Source: Oleiagrimonas sp963821885
GTDB lineage: Bacteria; Pseudomonadota; Gammaproteobacteria; Xanthomonadales; Rhodanobacteraceae
Direction: 5' to 3'
NCBI GenBank assembly: GCA_963821885.1
Contig: CAWGFN010000001.1
Location: 620,001 to 684,000, forward strand
DNA length: 64,000 bases
Position 1 is the stretch's first letter. Every line of letters starts with the position of its first letter. Below the pieces are notes generated by a model. It searched no databases. It saw nothing but the letters and a program-made list of their open reading frames with translations, and was not told where the DNA came from. The position numbers and the translations under genes are program-made. This document shows, one piece after another, positions 27,807-37,532 of this stretch.

Positions 27807-28121
27807 ATGCACATGTCCAAATCCGAAATCCTGCTTGCCCTGCGTTCGCCGGACAGTGGATGGCTGGGCGTGCTGGCCACGGTGCTCGACGAGGCCAACA
27901 AGGACCCGCGCTTCGACGCCGCGCAACGCGAGATCCTGTGCCAGATGCTGCAGAACCGTGCACTGGCCGACGATGTGGCCGACGCCGCCCGTCGACGCGC
28001 CACCGTGTTCGAGACCCAGATCATCCGCGACTGCCAGCCCGAGGCCGAAGCGCAGCCGCTGGAGGCGCTGGCTGCCCCGGCGCGTCCCAAACTGACGCTG
28101 GTTGGCAACTTCAACGGTTGA
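27807..28121 (+). CDS. Small hypothetical protein
   Basis: About 104 residues, mostly helical and acidic. It begins MHMSKSEILLALRSPDSGWL and ends in a Pro/Ala/Leu stretch with LTLVGNFNG. No membrane segment or known domain. Start is uncertain: GTG at 27783, ATG at 27807 and ATG at 27813 are all in frame and none has a strong ribosome site. High-GC codon use agrees with a real gene. Function unknown. Confidence 0.55.
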   Translation: MHMSKSEILLALRSPDSGWLGVLATVLDEANKDPRFDAAQREILCQMLQNRALADDVADAARRRATVFETQIIRDCQPEAEAQPLEALAAPARPKLTLVGNFNG

Positions 28122-28207
28122 CCACGGCCTTTTCTTTCAAGGCACTTCAACACTTTGCCGCAAGCCCTTGATTTGATAACCTCCAGGTACACAGAAGCGG
28201 GGTTTTC

Positions 28208-28792
28208 ATGTCCACATCGTCCTGCCAGCCCCGGATTTCGACCGTCAGGCCGTACGCATTTTCGGCACGCTGGCTGACGCGCGCGACCAGCCTCGCGGCC
28301 GCGCTGCTATTGGCCGCCTGCGCCAGCGCACCGCAGCGCACGCACACCCCGACCGCGCCATCGACACCGACGCCGGTGGCCAGCGGCATCCCGAACCAGC
28401 CACCGCAGCGTCAGGCCGAAGACGTGCTGTTCCACGCCATCGGACTGGTCGGCACGCCCTACCACTGGGGCGGCAATACCCCGGACAGCGGCTTCGACTG
28501 CAGCGGGCTGGTCGACTACGTGTTCCGCACCTCGGCCGGCATCGACCTGCCACGCACATCGAGCGAGCTGTCGCGCATGGCGGTGCCCAAGATCAGCGAC
28601 ACCGGCCAGCTGGTCAGCGGCGACCTGCTGTTCTTCCGCACCGAGCACCACCGCATCAGCCATGTCGCCATCTATGTCGGCAAGGGGCGCTTCGTGCATG
28701 CGCCGAACACCGGCGGCACGGTGCGCCTGGACCGACTGTCCAACCCCTACTGGAGCCGGCACTTCGCCTTCGCGCGGCGCGTGCTCGACTGA
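28208..28792 (+). CDS. NlpC/P60 family peptidoglycan endopeptidase lipoprotein
   Basis: 194 residues. An N-terminal signal ends in lipobox LAAC (near residue 37), followed by a Pro/Thr linker. The NlpC/P60 domain has the catalytic Cys in GFDCSGLVDYVF, the first His in ISHVAIYVG and the third residue in RFVHAPNTGG. This resembles Spr/MepS-type DL-endopeptidases cutting peptide crosslinks in the outer-membrane-anchored periplasm. Monocistronic by spacing. Confidence 0.93.
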   Translation: MSTSSCQPRISTVRPYAFSARWLTRATSLAAALLLAACASAPQRTHTPTAPSTPTPVASGIPNQPPQRQAEDVLFHAIGLVGTPYHWGGNTPDSGFDCSGLVDYVFRTSAGIDLPRTSSELSRMAVPKISDTGQLVSGDLLFFRTEHHRISHVAIYVGKGRFVHAPNTGGTVRLDRLSNPYWSRHFAFARRVLD

Positions 28793-28840
28793 AGCGACGG
28801 TTAGCAGGCCGAACGCATCCGGCCTCACGCGGCGTCCCTG

Positions 28841-29701
28841 CTACAGCGAGGCCGCCGAGAAGGTATTGCAACTGCCGATGGTTCCGCCGGCAAAGCCCGC
28901 CCTGAACCAGCGCACGCGCTGCGCGGATGTCCCGTGGGTGAACGTGTCGGGCATCACGCTGCCACGCGAGCGGCGCTGCAGGGTGTCGTCGCCGATGTGG
29001 CTGGCGGCATCCAGCGCCGCCTCGATGTCGCCGGGCTGCAACCACCGAAGCTGACGTTGCGCGCGGTTGGCCCAGACGCCGGCGAAACAGTCGGCCTGCA
29101 GCTCCTGGCGCACGGAGAGGCCGTTGGCGCCGCGCATGGGCACGCCGCGCGCACGCGCACGCTCGACCTCGCGCGTGAGGCCCAGCAGGTTCTGCACATG
29201 GTGTCCGACCTCGTGCGCGATCACGTAGGCGCGCGCGAAATCCGCCGTGGACGCATCCAGTTGCGAACCCATCCGGTCGAAGAAGCCGACATCCAGATAG
29301 ACCTGCCGGTCGCCCGGGCAATAGAACGGACCGACGGCCGAGGATGCCGTGCCGCATGCGGTTTGCACGCGGCCGCGGAACAGCACCAGCCGCGGGGCCC
29401 GATAGGCGCGCCCCGCCGAGCGGAACATGGCCGACCACGCGTCCTCGGTGCTGCCCAGGATCCGCTGCACGAACTCGGTCTGGCCGTCCGCTGCCGGCGC
29501 CGTGGTCGTCTGCATGGCGGTCGTGTTCCCGGCTACGCCGCCCTGCTGCAGCAGCGCCGTCGGGTCCCTGAAGAACACCCAGCCCAGGACCAGCATCACG
29601 ACCAGGCCGCCGATGCCGACATGCCGACCGCGCATGCCGCCACCCCCCGCGCCCGTGCTCTGCACCACGTTGTCGCTGCGTCGACCCTTGCGCCAGAGCA
29701 T
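28841..29701 (-). CDS. YpfJ-like neutral zinc metallopeptidase
   Basis: 286 residues. One N-terminal membrane anchor (about 30-46) precedes a periplasmic domain with HEXXH (VIAHEVGHHVQNLLG) and the family's later ELQADCFAGVWAN motif, which carries the third zinc ligand. The start at 29701 (MLWRKGRRSDN) is the family-typical opening and has GGGGGA upstream; the frame is open 68 codons further but that stretch is non-homologous. Substrate unknown. Confidence 0.9.
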   Translation of the reverse strand: MLWRKGRRSDNVVQSTGAGGGGMRGRHVGIGGLVVMLVLGWVFFRDPTALLQQGGVAGNTTAMQTTTAPAADGQTEFVQRILGSTEDAWSAMFRSAGRAYRAPRLVLFRGRVQTACGTASSAVGPFYCPGDRQVYLDVGFFDRMGSQLDASTADFARAYVIAHEVGHHVQNLLGLTREVERARARGVPMRGANGLSVRQELQADCFAGVWANRAQRQLRWLQPGDIEAALDAASHIGDDTLQRRSRGSVMPDTFTHGTSAQRVRWFRAGFAGGTIGSCNTFSAASL

Positions 29702-29892
29702 GCGTCCGTCCCCCGCCTTGTCGCGTTGCAAGCACGCTAGCCTGATCCTCGCGTACGCGCCAGGCCCGCCTTCGGGTTGTGCCTGCGCCGGGCACAGTCC
29801 ATAGTCACAGGCGTTGTGTCCGGCGCCTGCAAACGTGGTTCGCGCTTGCAGGCGGCGGAGGCACCCGAACTGACAGGAACGGGAGAAGACGG

Positions 29893-31605
29893 ATGAACGA
29901 GGCACCGACCCGGGTCGACCCCGCCGCGACCGACGATCATCGCCTGCACCGCCACATCGGCATTGTCGGCCTGCTGTTCACCGCCGTGGGCTCGATCATC
30001 GGCTCCGGATGGCTGTTCGGCGCCCTCAACGCCGCGCAGATCGCCGGCCCCGCCTCGGTGGTGGCCTGGACGCTGGGCGGGGTGATGATCATCTTCATGG
30101 CGCTGTGCTACGCCGAACTGGGCACCATGTTCCCGGTGTCCGGGGGCGTGGTGCGCTTCCCGCATTTCGCCTTCGGCTCGTTCGCCAGCTACACCCTGGG
30201 CTGGATCACCTGGCTGGCGGTCGCCTCGACCACCTCGATCGAGGTCCTGGCGGCGCTGCAGTACTCGACCAACTACCTGCCCTGGCTGCAGCACCTGCAG
30301 GATGGCGTGCCGGTGCTGACGGCGCCGGGCTTCGCGGTCGCGGTGGCGATGCTGGCGCTGTTCAGCCTGATCAACGTGGTCGGCGTGCGCTGGTTCGCGC
30401 GGCTCAACAACGCCCTGGTGTGGTGGAAGCTGGTGATCATCGTGGTGGTGATCGTGGCCTTCCTGATGACCACCTTCACGGCGTCCAACTTCACCGGCGG
30501 CACGGCCGACCATGTCGACCCCAAGGGTTTCATGCCGTTTGGCTGGAGCGGCGTATTCGCCTCCATCGCCACCGCCGGCATCGTGTTCTCCTACCTGGGT
30601 TTCCGCCAGGGCGTGGAGCTGGCCGGGGAAACCGGCAATCCACAGCGCAACGTGCCGATCGCGGTCATCGGCTCGGTGCTGATCACCGGCGTCATCTACG
30701 TGGCGTTGCAGGTGGCCTTCATCGGCGCCCTGCCCGAGCAGGCGCTGGTCAACGGCTGGGCGCATATCGGCACCAGCTTCAGCGGCGGCCTGGACCACAT
30801 CGCCGCCACCTACGGCCCGCTGGCGGCCCTGGCCACCGTCATGGGGCTGGGCTGGCTGGCCGCGCTGCTGTACATCGACGCCTTCGTCTCGCCGGCCGAT
30901 ACCGGCCTGATCTACACCACGGTCACCGCGCGCATCTCCTACGCCATGGGCCGCAACGGCAATGCGCCGGCCGCGCTGGCGCGGGTCAATGCGCGCGGCG
31001 TGCCATGGGTCAGCGTGATCGTCACCTTCCTCGCCGGCATCGTGTTCCTGTTGCCGTTCCCGGGCTGGCAGAAGCTGGTCGGCTTCGTCACCTCGGCCAC
31101 CGTGCTGTCCTTCGGCTCGGGGCCGCTGGCCCTGGTCGCCCTGCGTCGCCAGCTGCCCGACCAGAAGCGACCCTTCCGACTGCCGGCGTTCACCGTCTTT
31201 GCCTACCTGGGTTTCCTGTCCTCCAACCTGATCGTGTACTGGTCGGGCTGGGACACCGTGTGGAAACTGATGATCGCGGTGCTGATCGGTTACCTGGTGC
31301 TCATCGCCCACGAATGGGGCCAACGCGGGAAAACGCCCCGGCTCGAGCTTCGTTCGGGCCTGTGGGTGGTGGGATGGCTGGCCGGCCTGACCCTGATCAG
31401 CTGGCTCGGCGAGTATCCCGCGCTGGACAAGCATGCCGGCAATGTGGGCATGATCGGTTTCGGCTGGGCGATCGTGGTGATCGCGGTGTTCTCGGCGCTG
31501 GTCATGGCGATGGCCACCGCCCTGCGCCTGCCGCCCGAACGCGTGCGCGAGCACCTGAGTGAACCCATCACGGACAAGCCCTTGCCCGGCGAACCGAGCC
31601 CCTGA
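29893..31605 (+). CDS. APC superfamily amino-acid permease
   Basis: 570 residues with about 12-14 membrane helices. The first helix has the APC helix-breaking motif AVGSIIGSGWLFG. Helix 3 shows ELGTMFPVSGG and helix 6 FSYLGFRQGVELAGE, both typical of amino-acid permeases. The ATG at 29893 has GGGAG at 29881-29885. It is divergent from the metallopeptidase gene. Substrate cannot be set from sequence. Confidence 0.9.
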   Translation: MNEAPTRVDPAATDDHRLHRHIGIVGLLFTAVGSIIGSGWLFGALNAAQIAGPASVVAWTLGGVMIIFMALCYAELGTMFPVSGGVVRFPHFAFGSFASYTLGWITWLAVASTTSIEVLAALQYSTNYLPWLQHLQDGVPVLTAPGFAVAVAMLALFSLINVVGVRWFARLNNALVWWKLVIIVVVIVAFLMTTFTASNFTGGTADHVDPKGFMPFGWSGVFASIATAGIVFSYLGFRQGVELAGETGNPQRNVPIAVIGSVLITGVIYVALQVAFIGALPEQALVNGWAHIGTSFSGGLDHIAATYGPLAALATVMGLGWLAALLYIDAFVSPADTGLIYTTVTARISYAMGRNGNAPAALARVNARGVPWVSVIVTFLAGIVFLLPFPGWQKLVGFVTSATVLSFGSGPLALVALRRQLPDQKRPFRLPAFTVFAYLGFLSSNLIVYWSGWDTVWKLMIAVLIGYLVLIAHEWGQRGKTPRLELRSGLWVVGWLAGLTLISWLGEYPALDKHAGNVGMIGFGWAIVVIAVFSALVMAMATALRLPPERVREHLSEPITDKPLPGEPSP

Positions 31606-31657
31606 TACCGCACCGGTCGCCCAACGCTTCTTTGACCCTTCGCAGGAACCAAGACAC

Positions 31658-32059
31658 ATGGCGAATCTGCTCCCTCCCCTGGTGGTCGCGCTGACCGTGC
31701 TGCTGCTGCTGTTCACCGCCATACGCGTCGGCACGGCGCGTGGCCGTCACGGCATCCAGGCGCCGGCGACCACCGGCCACCCCGAATTCGAGCGGGCCTT
31801 CCGCGTGCAGATGAACACGCTGGAGGCGAGCATGATGTTCCTGCCCTCGCTGTGGCTGGCGTCCAGCTACGGCGGCCATGCGCTGATTGCCGGCATCCTG
31901 GGGCTGCTGTGGGTGCTGGCCCGCCTGTGGTACGCCGTGGCCTACCAGCGTGACGCCGCCTCGCGCAGCCTGCCATTCACGCTTGGCGCCACGATGAACA
32001 TGCTGCTGCTCGGCTGGGGACTCGTCGCCGTGCTGTCCCGGATGTGGATGGCCGCCTGA
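31658..32059 (+). CDS. MAPEG family membrane protein
   Basis: 133 residues with four membrane helices. The MAPEG (glutathione S-transferase/leukotriene synthase-like) signature lies in FERAFRVQMNTLEASMMFLP. CAGGAA precedes the ATG. It stands 52 bases after the permease and 35 bases before the CPBP gene on the same strand, so the three may share a transcript. Detoxification role inferred from family. Confidence 0.85.
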   Translation: MANLLPPLVVALTVLLLLFTAIRVGTARGRHGIQAPATTGHPEFERAFRVQMNTLEASMMFLPSLWLASSYGGHALIAGILGLLWVLARLWYAVAYQRDAASRSLPFTLGATMNMLLLGWGLVAVLSRMWMAA

Positions 32060-32094
32060 CGCGGCCCGGCAACCGACAGGAGGTCACCGGCATC

Positions 32095-32871
32095 ATGGAC
32101 GAATCATCCCTGGCCATCCCCGCCACGCCGAAGCCGGCCGGCGCGCCGCGGCTGGGCGGCGCGCTGGCGGCGATCGTCATCTACATCGGCATCCAGCTGG
32201 TCGTCGGCATCGCCACGGCCATCGTGCTGCTTCTGCTGGCGCACCTGCGGACTCCGGAGCTCGGTCCGCGCGCGCTGTTGCACGACCGGCAGACGCTGTT
32301 CCTGATCATCGGCGTGACGCTGCCGGTCTCCTGCGCGATGTCGATCTGGGCCTTCCACGGCATGTATCGACGCTGCTGGACCCGCGCCGGCAAGGATGGC
32401 ATCGGCGTGACTGCGATCCCGATCTCGCGCTTCCTGCTGCACGTGCCCCTGGGCCTGGCCGTGGCCATCCTCGGCGCCATCGTCAGCCATCTCCTGCTGC
32501 ACGGGCATGCCCTGCACCAGGACATCGCGAAGATCATGCTGCAGGCGCCGCTGGGCACGCGGCTGCTGATCGCCGTCAGCGCCGTGACCCTGGTGCCCCT
32601 GGCCGAGGAAATCCTGTTCCGCGGCATCGTGCTGTCGGCCCTGATGCGGCACCTGCCGGTGGCGATGGCGGTGATCGTCGACGCCTGCGTGTTCGCCCTG
32701 GTGCACCTGCCGGGCATGGGCTGGAAGCCGCAGGGATTGCCGGCACTGGGCCTGGTCGCGGTGCTGTGCTGCTGGCGACGCCTGAAGACCGGATCGGTCT
32801 ACAGCGGGGTCGCCATCCACGCCGGCAACAACCTGCTGGCCATGATCGGCCTGTTGATGATCGCGCGCTGA
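32095..32871 (+). CDS. CPBP family intramembrane glutamic endopeptidase
   Basis: 258 residues, about seven membrane helices. The catalytic EEXXXR motif is in LAEEILFRGIVLSAL (about 180-195), and a conserved His follows in FALVHLPGM. The family includes Rce1-like proteases and bacteriocin immunity proteins. AGGAGG at 32078-32083 supports the ATG at 32095. No bacteriocin gene is nearby. Confidence 0.9.
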   Translation: MDESSLAIPATPKPAGAPRLGGALAAIVIYIGIQLVVGIATAIVLLLLAHLRTPELGPRALLHDRQTLFLIIGVTLPVSCAMSIWAFHGMYRRCWTRAGKDGIGVTAIPISRFLLHVPLGLAVAILGAIVSHLLLHGHALHQDIAKIMLQAPLGTRLLIAVSAVTLVPLAEEILFRGIVLSALMRHLPVAMAVIVDACVFALVHLPGMGWKPQGLPALGLVAVLCCWRRLKTGSVYSGVAIHAGNNLLAMIGLLMIAR

Positions 32872-32884
32872 GGCAGGCCCGCGC

Positions 32885-33484
32885 TCAGCAGATTTCCAGT
32901 GCCGTCGCCGCGGCCGCCAGCTCGGCGCCCAGGTATCCGTGCGAGCCGCAGGCGACCAGCCCGGCCTCGGCGAACGCCTTGCGGTACCAGGACGGGCTGC
33001 GGGCGACGAAACTGTCCCGGTCACCCTCGATGGCATCGCCGCGCGCATAGACCTCGATGAAGGCCATGCCGCCCAGCAACTCGGCAAAGCCGCTCAGTCC
33101 GCGGCGAATCTCGCCGGCCGGCATGTAGTGCAGCACGTCCGCGCACACGATCAGGTCGAACGGTGCCTCGAAACGCAGTTCGGCCAGCTGCCCGAAGCGC
33201 GCCAGGCCGATGCGCCGGCTGCGGCCGTAGCGCTCGACCACGTACGGGCTGGGGTCCAGACCGCGGTAATCGATGCCCGGGCGCAGCCGCCGAAGCTCGG
33301 CCCGCCACGGCGCCTCGCCGCAACCCACGTCGAGCACGTTGCGCAGCGGTCGTCCGAGGTAGAACTCCGCCTGCGCCACGGCCAGGGCGACCTTGCGCCG
33401 CAGCACCGCCGGCGTGACCGCCACGTGACGCGGGTTGCGGTACCACTTGTCGTAATAGGCGCGGTCGTAGCGCTTTTCGCTCAT
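32885..33484 (-). CDS. SAM-dependent class I methyltransferase
   Basis: 199 residues. Motif I is VLDVGCGEAPWRAEL; the acidic post-motif is YRGLDPSPY, motif II region DLIVCADVLHYM. The opening KRYDRAYYDKWYRNP is common in a subgroup of uncharacterised bacterial methyltransferases. The ATG at 33484 with GAGG upstream is preferred over a GTG at 33502. Substrate unknown. Convergent with the CPBP gene. Confidence 0.85.
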   Translation of the reverse strand: MSEKRYDRAYYDKWYRNPRHVAVTPAVLRRKVALAVAQAEFYLGRPLRNVLDVGCGEAPWRAELRRLRPGIDYRGLDPSPYVVERYGRSRRIGLARFGQLAELRFEAPFDLIVCADVLHYMPAGEIRRGLSGFAELLGGMAFIEVYARGDAIEGDRDSFVARSPSWYRKAFAEAGLVACGSHGYLGAELAAAATALEIC

Positions 33485-33589
33485 CGGCGTGAACCTCGGC
33501 ACGAAACGGGATCGCCAAGGCTACCCTGAAACCGAACTGCAAGCAGCGTGGGTTATCGTTCCCGGACGCCGAATGTGAACGACCACGCC

Positions 33590-34702
33590 ATGCCTTTTCG
33601 CCTGATGCACGCACTCGCCGTGACCACCCTGCTCGCGCTGGCCTTCGCCACGCCGTCGCCCACGCGCGCGGCGACGCCCCGCGGCCTGACTCAGGTGCGC
33701 CACGTGTTCGTGATCGTGCTCGAGAACGAACCGTACTCGATCAGTTTCGATCCCCGCTCGCCGTGGCCCTACCTGTCCCGCGAGCTGCCGGCGCAGGGCG
33801 CGCTGTTGCGCCAGTACCACGCCATCGGGCACGACAGCCTGGACAACTACATCGCCATGATCAGCGGCCAGGCGCCCAACCCGCAGACCCAGGGCGACTG
33901 CCCTGTCATGACCGAATTCAAGGCCACCGGCCCGCTCGACGCGAACGGGCAACTGCCCGGCGAGGGCTGCGTGTATCCGGCCAGGGTGAAGACGGTGGCC
34001 GACCAGCTGCATGCCGCCGGACTGACCTGGAAGGGCTACATGGAGGGCATGGGCTCGGATCCGCAGCGCGAGTCCGCGACCTGCGCGCATGCCGCCATCG
34101 GCACCCGCGACCGCACCAACCACTCCAACGGCAAGGACCGCTACGCGGACAAGCACAATCCGTTCGTGTACTTCCATTCGATCATCGACGATGCGGCGTA
34201 CTGCAACGCGCCGTGTCGTGAACCTGGATCGCCTGCCACAGCGACCTGGCCGAGCATCCGCAGCACGCCGAACCTGGTCTTCATCACGCCCGACCTGTGC
34301 CACGACGGCCACAACGCGCCCTGCCTGAACGGCGAGCCGGGCGGACTGACCTCGGCCAATGACTTCCTGCGCACGTGGGTACCGCGGATCCTCGCCTCGC
34401 CGGCATTTCGCAAGGACGGCCTGCTGGTGATCACCTTCGACGAGGGCACCGACGGCCAGGCGTGCTGCGACGAGCAGGCGCTGCCCGGCGGGCCGGCGCC
34501 CGGTCGATACAACCGCGCCGGCGGCGGGCGCATCGGCGCGGTGCTGCTGTCGCCGTTCATCCGGCCCGGCACCGTGTCCGACCGGCGCTACAACCACTAC
34601 AGCCTGCTGCGCAGCATCGAGGATGCCTTCGGCCTGCCGCACCTGGGCTATGCCGGGGGCCGCGGGGTGCGGTCCTTCGGCGCGGACGTGTTCGCGCGCT
34701 GA
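33590..34702 (+). CDS. Secreted phosphoesterase / acid phosphatase-like protein (with compensated frameshifts)
   Basis: 370 residues. A Sec signal peptide (hydrophobic 5-20, cleavage near TRA) precedes a phosphoesterase (PF04185-type) domain: VFVIVLENEPYS, AIGHDSLDNYIAMISGQ, and late LLVITFDEGTDG. Between bases 34200 and 34262 the frame is open but its translation (APCREPGSPATATWPSIR) is foreign to the family. The other two frames there give RVVNLDRLP and then SDLAEHP, exactly the expected family text, before the original frame resumes with TPNLVFITPDLCHDG. Three single-base insertions in about 60 bases would explain it; sequencing error or a real compensated change cannot be told apart here. 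Confidence 0.85.
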   Translation: MPFRLMHALAVTTLLALAFATPSPTRAATPRGLTQVRHVFVIVLENEPYSISFDPRSPWPYLSRELPAQGALLRQYHAIGHDSLDNYIAMISGQAPNPQTQGDCPVMTEFKATGPLDANGQLPGEGCVYPARVKTVADQLHAAGLTWKGYMEGMGSDPQRESATCAHAAIGTRDRTNHSNGKDRYADKHNPFVYFHSIIDDAAYCNAPCREPGSPATATWPSIRSTPNLVFITPDLCHDGHNAPCLNGEPGGLTSANDFLRTWVPRILASPAFRKDGLLVITFDEGTDGQACCDEQALPGGPAPGRYNRAGGGRIGAVLLSPFIRPGTVSDRRYNHYSLLRSIEDAFGLPHLGYAGGRGVRSFGADVFAR

Positions 34703-34786
34703 GATCCCGCGCGCGACTTCACGTCTTGCAGTCAACCGCGGCATCGGTGGCACGTTCTAATCGGCAACGCCCCGCCGGAAACTGCC

Positions 34787-36325
34787 ATGCACGCCTCGCC
34801 GTGGTTCCATCCGATGCGAAACGCCGCGTTGACGCTGCTGCTCGCGATCCTCGCCGTCCCCGTACATGCGCAACCGCCACACGCCACGCCGTCACCGGGT
34901 GACGTGGCCTGGCTGGATCGCATCACCTTCGGCGCCGACAGTGCCTCGCTGCGGCAGCTCGAACAGCAGGGCCGATCGCGCTTTCTCGAGCAGCAGCTGA
35001 CCGCGAGCGCCGGCCCGCTGCCGACGGCGGTGCAGCGGCAGATCGATCAACTGGATGCAACGCCGTCCAGCGACAGCGCCCTGGTCGACCAACTGATGCA
35101 GGCGCGCCGGCAGATCAAGTCGACCGACGATCCGAAACAGAAACTCGCCCTGCGCAAGGCGCTGCGCAAGCGCGGCTTCGAACTTGCCGGCAAGGCGGCG
35201 CAGGAACAGATGCTGCGCGCGATCTACAGCCCGAACCAGCTGCGCGAGCAGATGGTCTGGTTCTGGTCCAACCACTTCAGCGTGTACGGCCGCAAGTCGG
35301 CGGTGGCCTGGTTCATCCCCGGCTACATCGACCGCAGCATCCGCCCGCACGCGCTGGGCACATTCCGCGACCTGGTCATGGCCACGCTGAAGAGCCCGGC
35401 GATGCTGCTGTACCTGGACAACGTGCGCAACGTGCACGGCAAGAACAACGAGAACTACGCGCGCGAGCTGATGGAGCTGCACACCCTGGGCGTGCACGCC
35501 GGCTACACCCAGCAGGACGTGCAGGCGCTGATGCACATCCTCAGCGGCGCCGGCATCGCGCCCGATTCGCGCCGGCTGGGCTTCTTCGGCCAGCGCGCGG
35601 GCGTGGTGCGCGAGGGCGCCTTCGCATTCATCCCGCGACGCCATGACCCGGGCGAGCAGATCCTGCTGGGCAGGCGCATCGACGCGCGCGGCTACCGGCA
35701 GATCGAGCAGGCCGTGGACTGGATCACCCGGCAGCCGGCCTGCGCGCGGTTCGTGTCCGGCGAAATCGCCCGCTATTTCGTCAGCGATCATCCGCCGCAG
35801 GCGCTGGTCGACCGCATGACGGCCACCTTCCTGCGCACCGATGGCGACATCGCGGCCGTGCTGCGCACGATGTTCACGTCGCCCGAGTTGACCACCAGCG
35901 GCGCCAAGTTCAAGGACCCGATGCAGTTCACCGTGTCGGCGATGCGCCTGGCCTACGACGGCCAGCCCGTGCCGGACACGCGCCGCCTGGTCCTGGCGCT
36001 GCGCGCCATGGGCGAGCCGCTGTACGGCCGCATCACCCCCGACGGCTGGTCGCTCGACGGCGACGACTGGCACAGCTCGGGGCAGATGACCCAGCGCTTC
36101 GAGATCGCGCGCCTGATCGGCGCCGGCATGGCGGTGCTGCCGCCCAGGGCCGACGCCATGCAGCGACGCGAGGCCAGCGTGCCCGACATCGCGTCCGGCG
36201 CGCTCTATCGCCAGGCCATCGCGCCGACCCTTTCCGACGCCACCCGCACGGTACTGGACGGGACCCGTGATCCGCGGGCCTGGAACGGCCTGCTGCTCGC
36301 CTCCCCCGAATTCAACCAGCGCTGA
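34787..36325 (+). CDS. DUF1800 family secreted protein
   Basis: 512 residues. A signal peptide (NAALTLLLAILAVPVHAQ) is followed by the DUF1800 domain: WLDRITFGADSASLRQLEQQG, QLREQMVWFWSNHFSV, and NENYARELMELHTLGV. DUF1800 proteins almost always pair with a DUF1501 protein, and one follows here 10 bases downstream. The pair is exported and of unknown function. Confidence 0.93.
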   Translation: MHASPWFHPMRNAALTLLLAILAVPVHAQPPHATPSPGDVAWLDRITFGADSASLRQLEQQGRSRFLEQQLTASAGPLPTAVQRQIDQLDATPSSDSALVDQLMQARRQIKSTDDPKQKLALRKALRKRGFELAGKAAQEQMLRAIYSPNQLREQMVWFWSNHFSVYGRKSAVAWFIPGYIDRSIRPHALGTFRDLVMATLKSPAMLLYLDNVRNVHGKNNENYARELMELHTLGVHAGYTQQDVQALMHILSGAGIAPDSRRLGFFGQRAGVVREGAFAFIPRRHDPGEQILLGRRIDARGYRQIEQAVDWITRQPACARFVSGEIARYFVSDHPPQALVDRMTATFLRTDGDIAAVLRTMFTSPELTTSGAKFKDPMQFTVSAMRLAYDGQPVPDTRRLVLALRAMGEPLYGRITPDGWSLDGDDWHSSGQMTQRFEIARLIGAGMAVLPPRADAMQRREASVPDIASGALYRQAIAPTLSDATRTVLDGTRDPRAWNGLLLASPEFNQR

Positions 36326-36335
36326 GGACACCGCC

Positions 36336-37527
36336 ATGCAACGTCGCACGTTTCTCAAGGGCCTGGCCGCCCTGCCCGCGCTCGGCGCGCTCAGCGGCCG
36401 CCTGTTCGCCGCGCCGGCCGGTTCGCCCTATTTCCTGCTGGTGTTCCTGCGCGGCGGTTTCGACTGCAACCACCTGCTGGCGCCCTGGGCCAGCGACTTC
36501 TACTACGAGGCGCGACCGCACCTCGCCCTGCCGCGCCCCGACGGCAGCGCCGAGCGGCAGCCTGCGGCTGGACGACCAGTGGGCGCTCGGCCCCTCGTTG
36601 CGCGCGGCCTATGAGCCGCTGTACCGCGAGCGGCAACTGGCGTTCGTGCCGTTCGCCGGCACCAGCGACCTCTCGCGCAGCCACTTCGAGACCCAGGACC
36701 ACATCGAGCGCGGCCTGGGACCGGACGGCGGCAACGCGCGCCGCTCCGGCTTCATGGCCCGGCTGGCCGAAACCCTGGATGATCGCGGCCGCGCCATCGC
36801 CTTCACGCGCTCGCTGCCGCTGAGTTTCGAGGGCGGTGGCGACGTGCCCAACCTGGCGCTCGGCGGCAACCTTCGCCGCGGCTTCAACCCGCGCCAGTCG
36901 CAGGCGCTGGAAGCCATGTACGCCGGCACGCCCCTGGCCGGCACCGTGCATGAGGGGCTGGACCTGCGCCGCCAGGCCGCCGGGGACCTGCAGCAGGAGA
37001 TGCAGCGCGCCAGTCGCGGCGCCATCGACCCCAACGCCTTCGCGCGGCAGACACGCCGCATCGCCACGCTGATGCGCGACCGCTTCCGCATCGGCTTCGT
37101 CGATGTCGGCGGCTGGGACACCCATGTCGGCCAGGGCGGCGCCGATGGCGCGCTGGCCAGGCGCCTGGCCTACCTGGCCAACGGCCTGTCCGCGTTCGCC
37201 CAGGCCATGGGCCCGGACTGGAACCGCACCGTGGTCACGGTGGTGTCGGAGTTCGGCCGCACCTTCCGCGAGAACGGCAACGGCGGCACCGACCATGGCC
37301 ACGGCACGGTGTACACCTTCCTTGGCGGCGCCGTGCGCGGCGGGCGCGTGCTCGGCGAGCAGGTCGCGGTCGATCGCGCCCACCTGCTCGAGGATCGCGA
37401 CTACCCGGTGCTCAACAACGACCGCGCGATCCTCGGCGGCCTGTTCGCGCGCCTGTGGGGCCTGTCGAACGCGCGGCTGGCGAGCGTGTTCCCGGGCGCC
37501 ACGCCGCGCGACCTCGGCCTGGTCTGA
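36336..37527 (+). pseudogene. DUF1501 family Tat-exported protein, frameshifted
   Basis: The start (MQRRTFLKGLAALPALGAL) is a twin-arginine-type signal peptide, and GAGGA precedes the ATG at 36336. The frame continues to PRPDGSAE, then near 36552-36558 the family sequence continues in the next frame as GSLRLDDQWALGPSLRAAYEP and runs to 37527 (FVDVGGWDTHVGQGG, VSEFGRTFRENGNGGTDHGHG). One extra base explains the break. Either the gene is inactivated or the assembly has a one-base insertion. Partner of the DUF1800 gene directly upstream; about 396 residues if repaired. Confidence 0.85.
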
Positions 37528-37532
37528 GCGAC

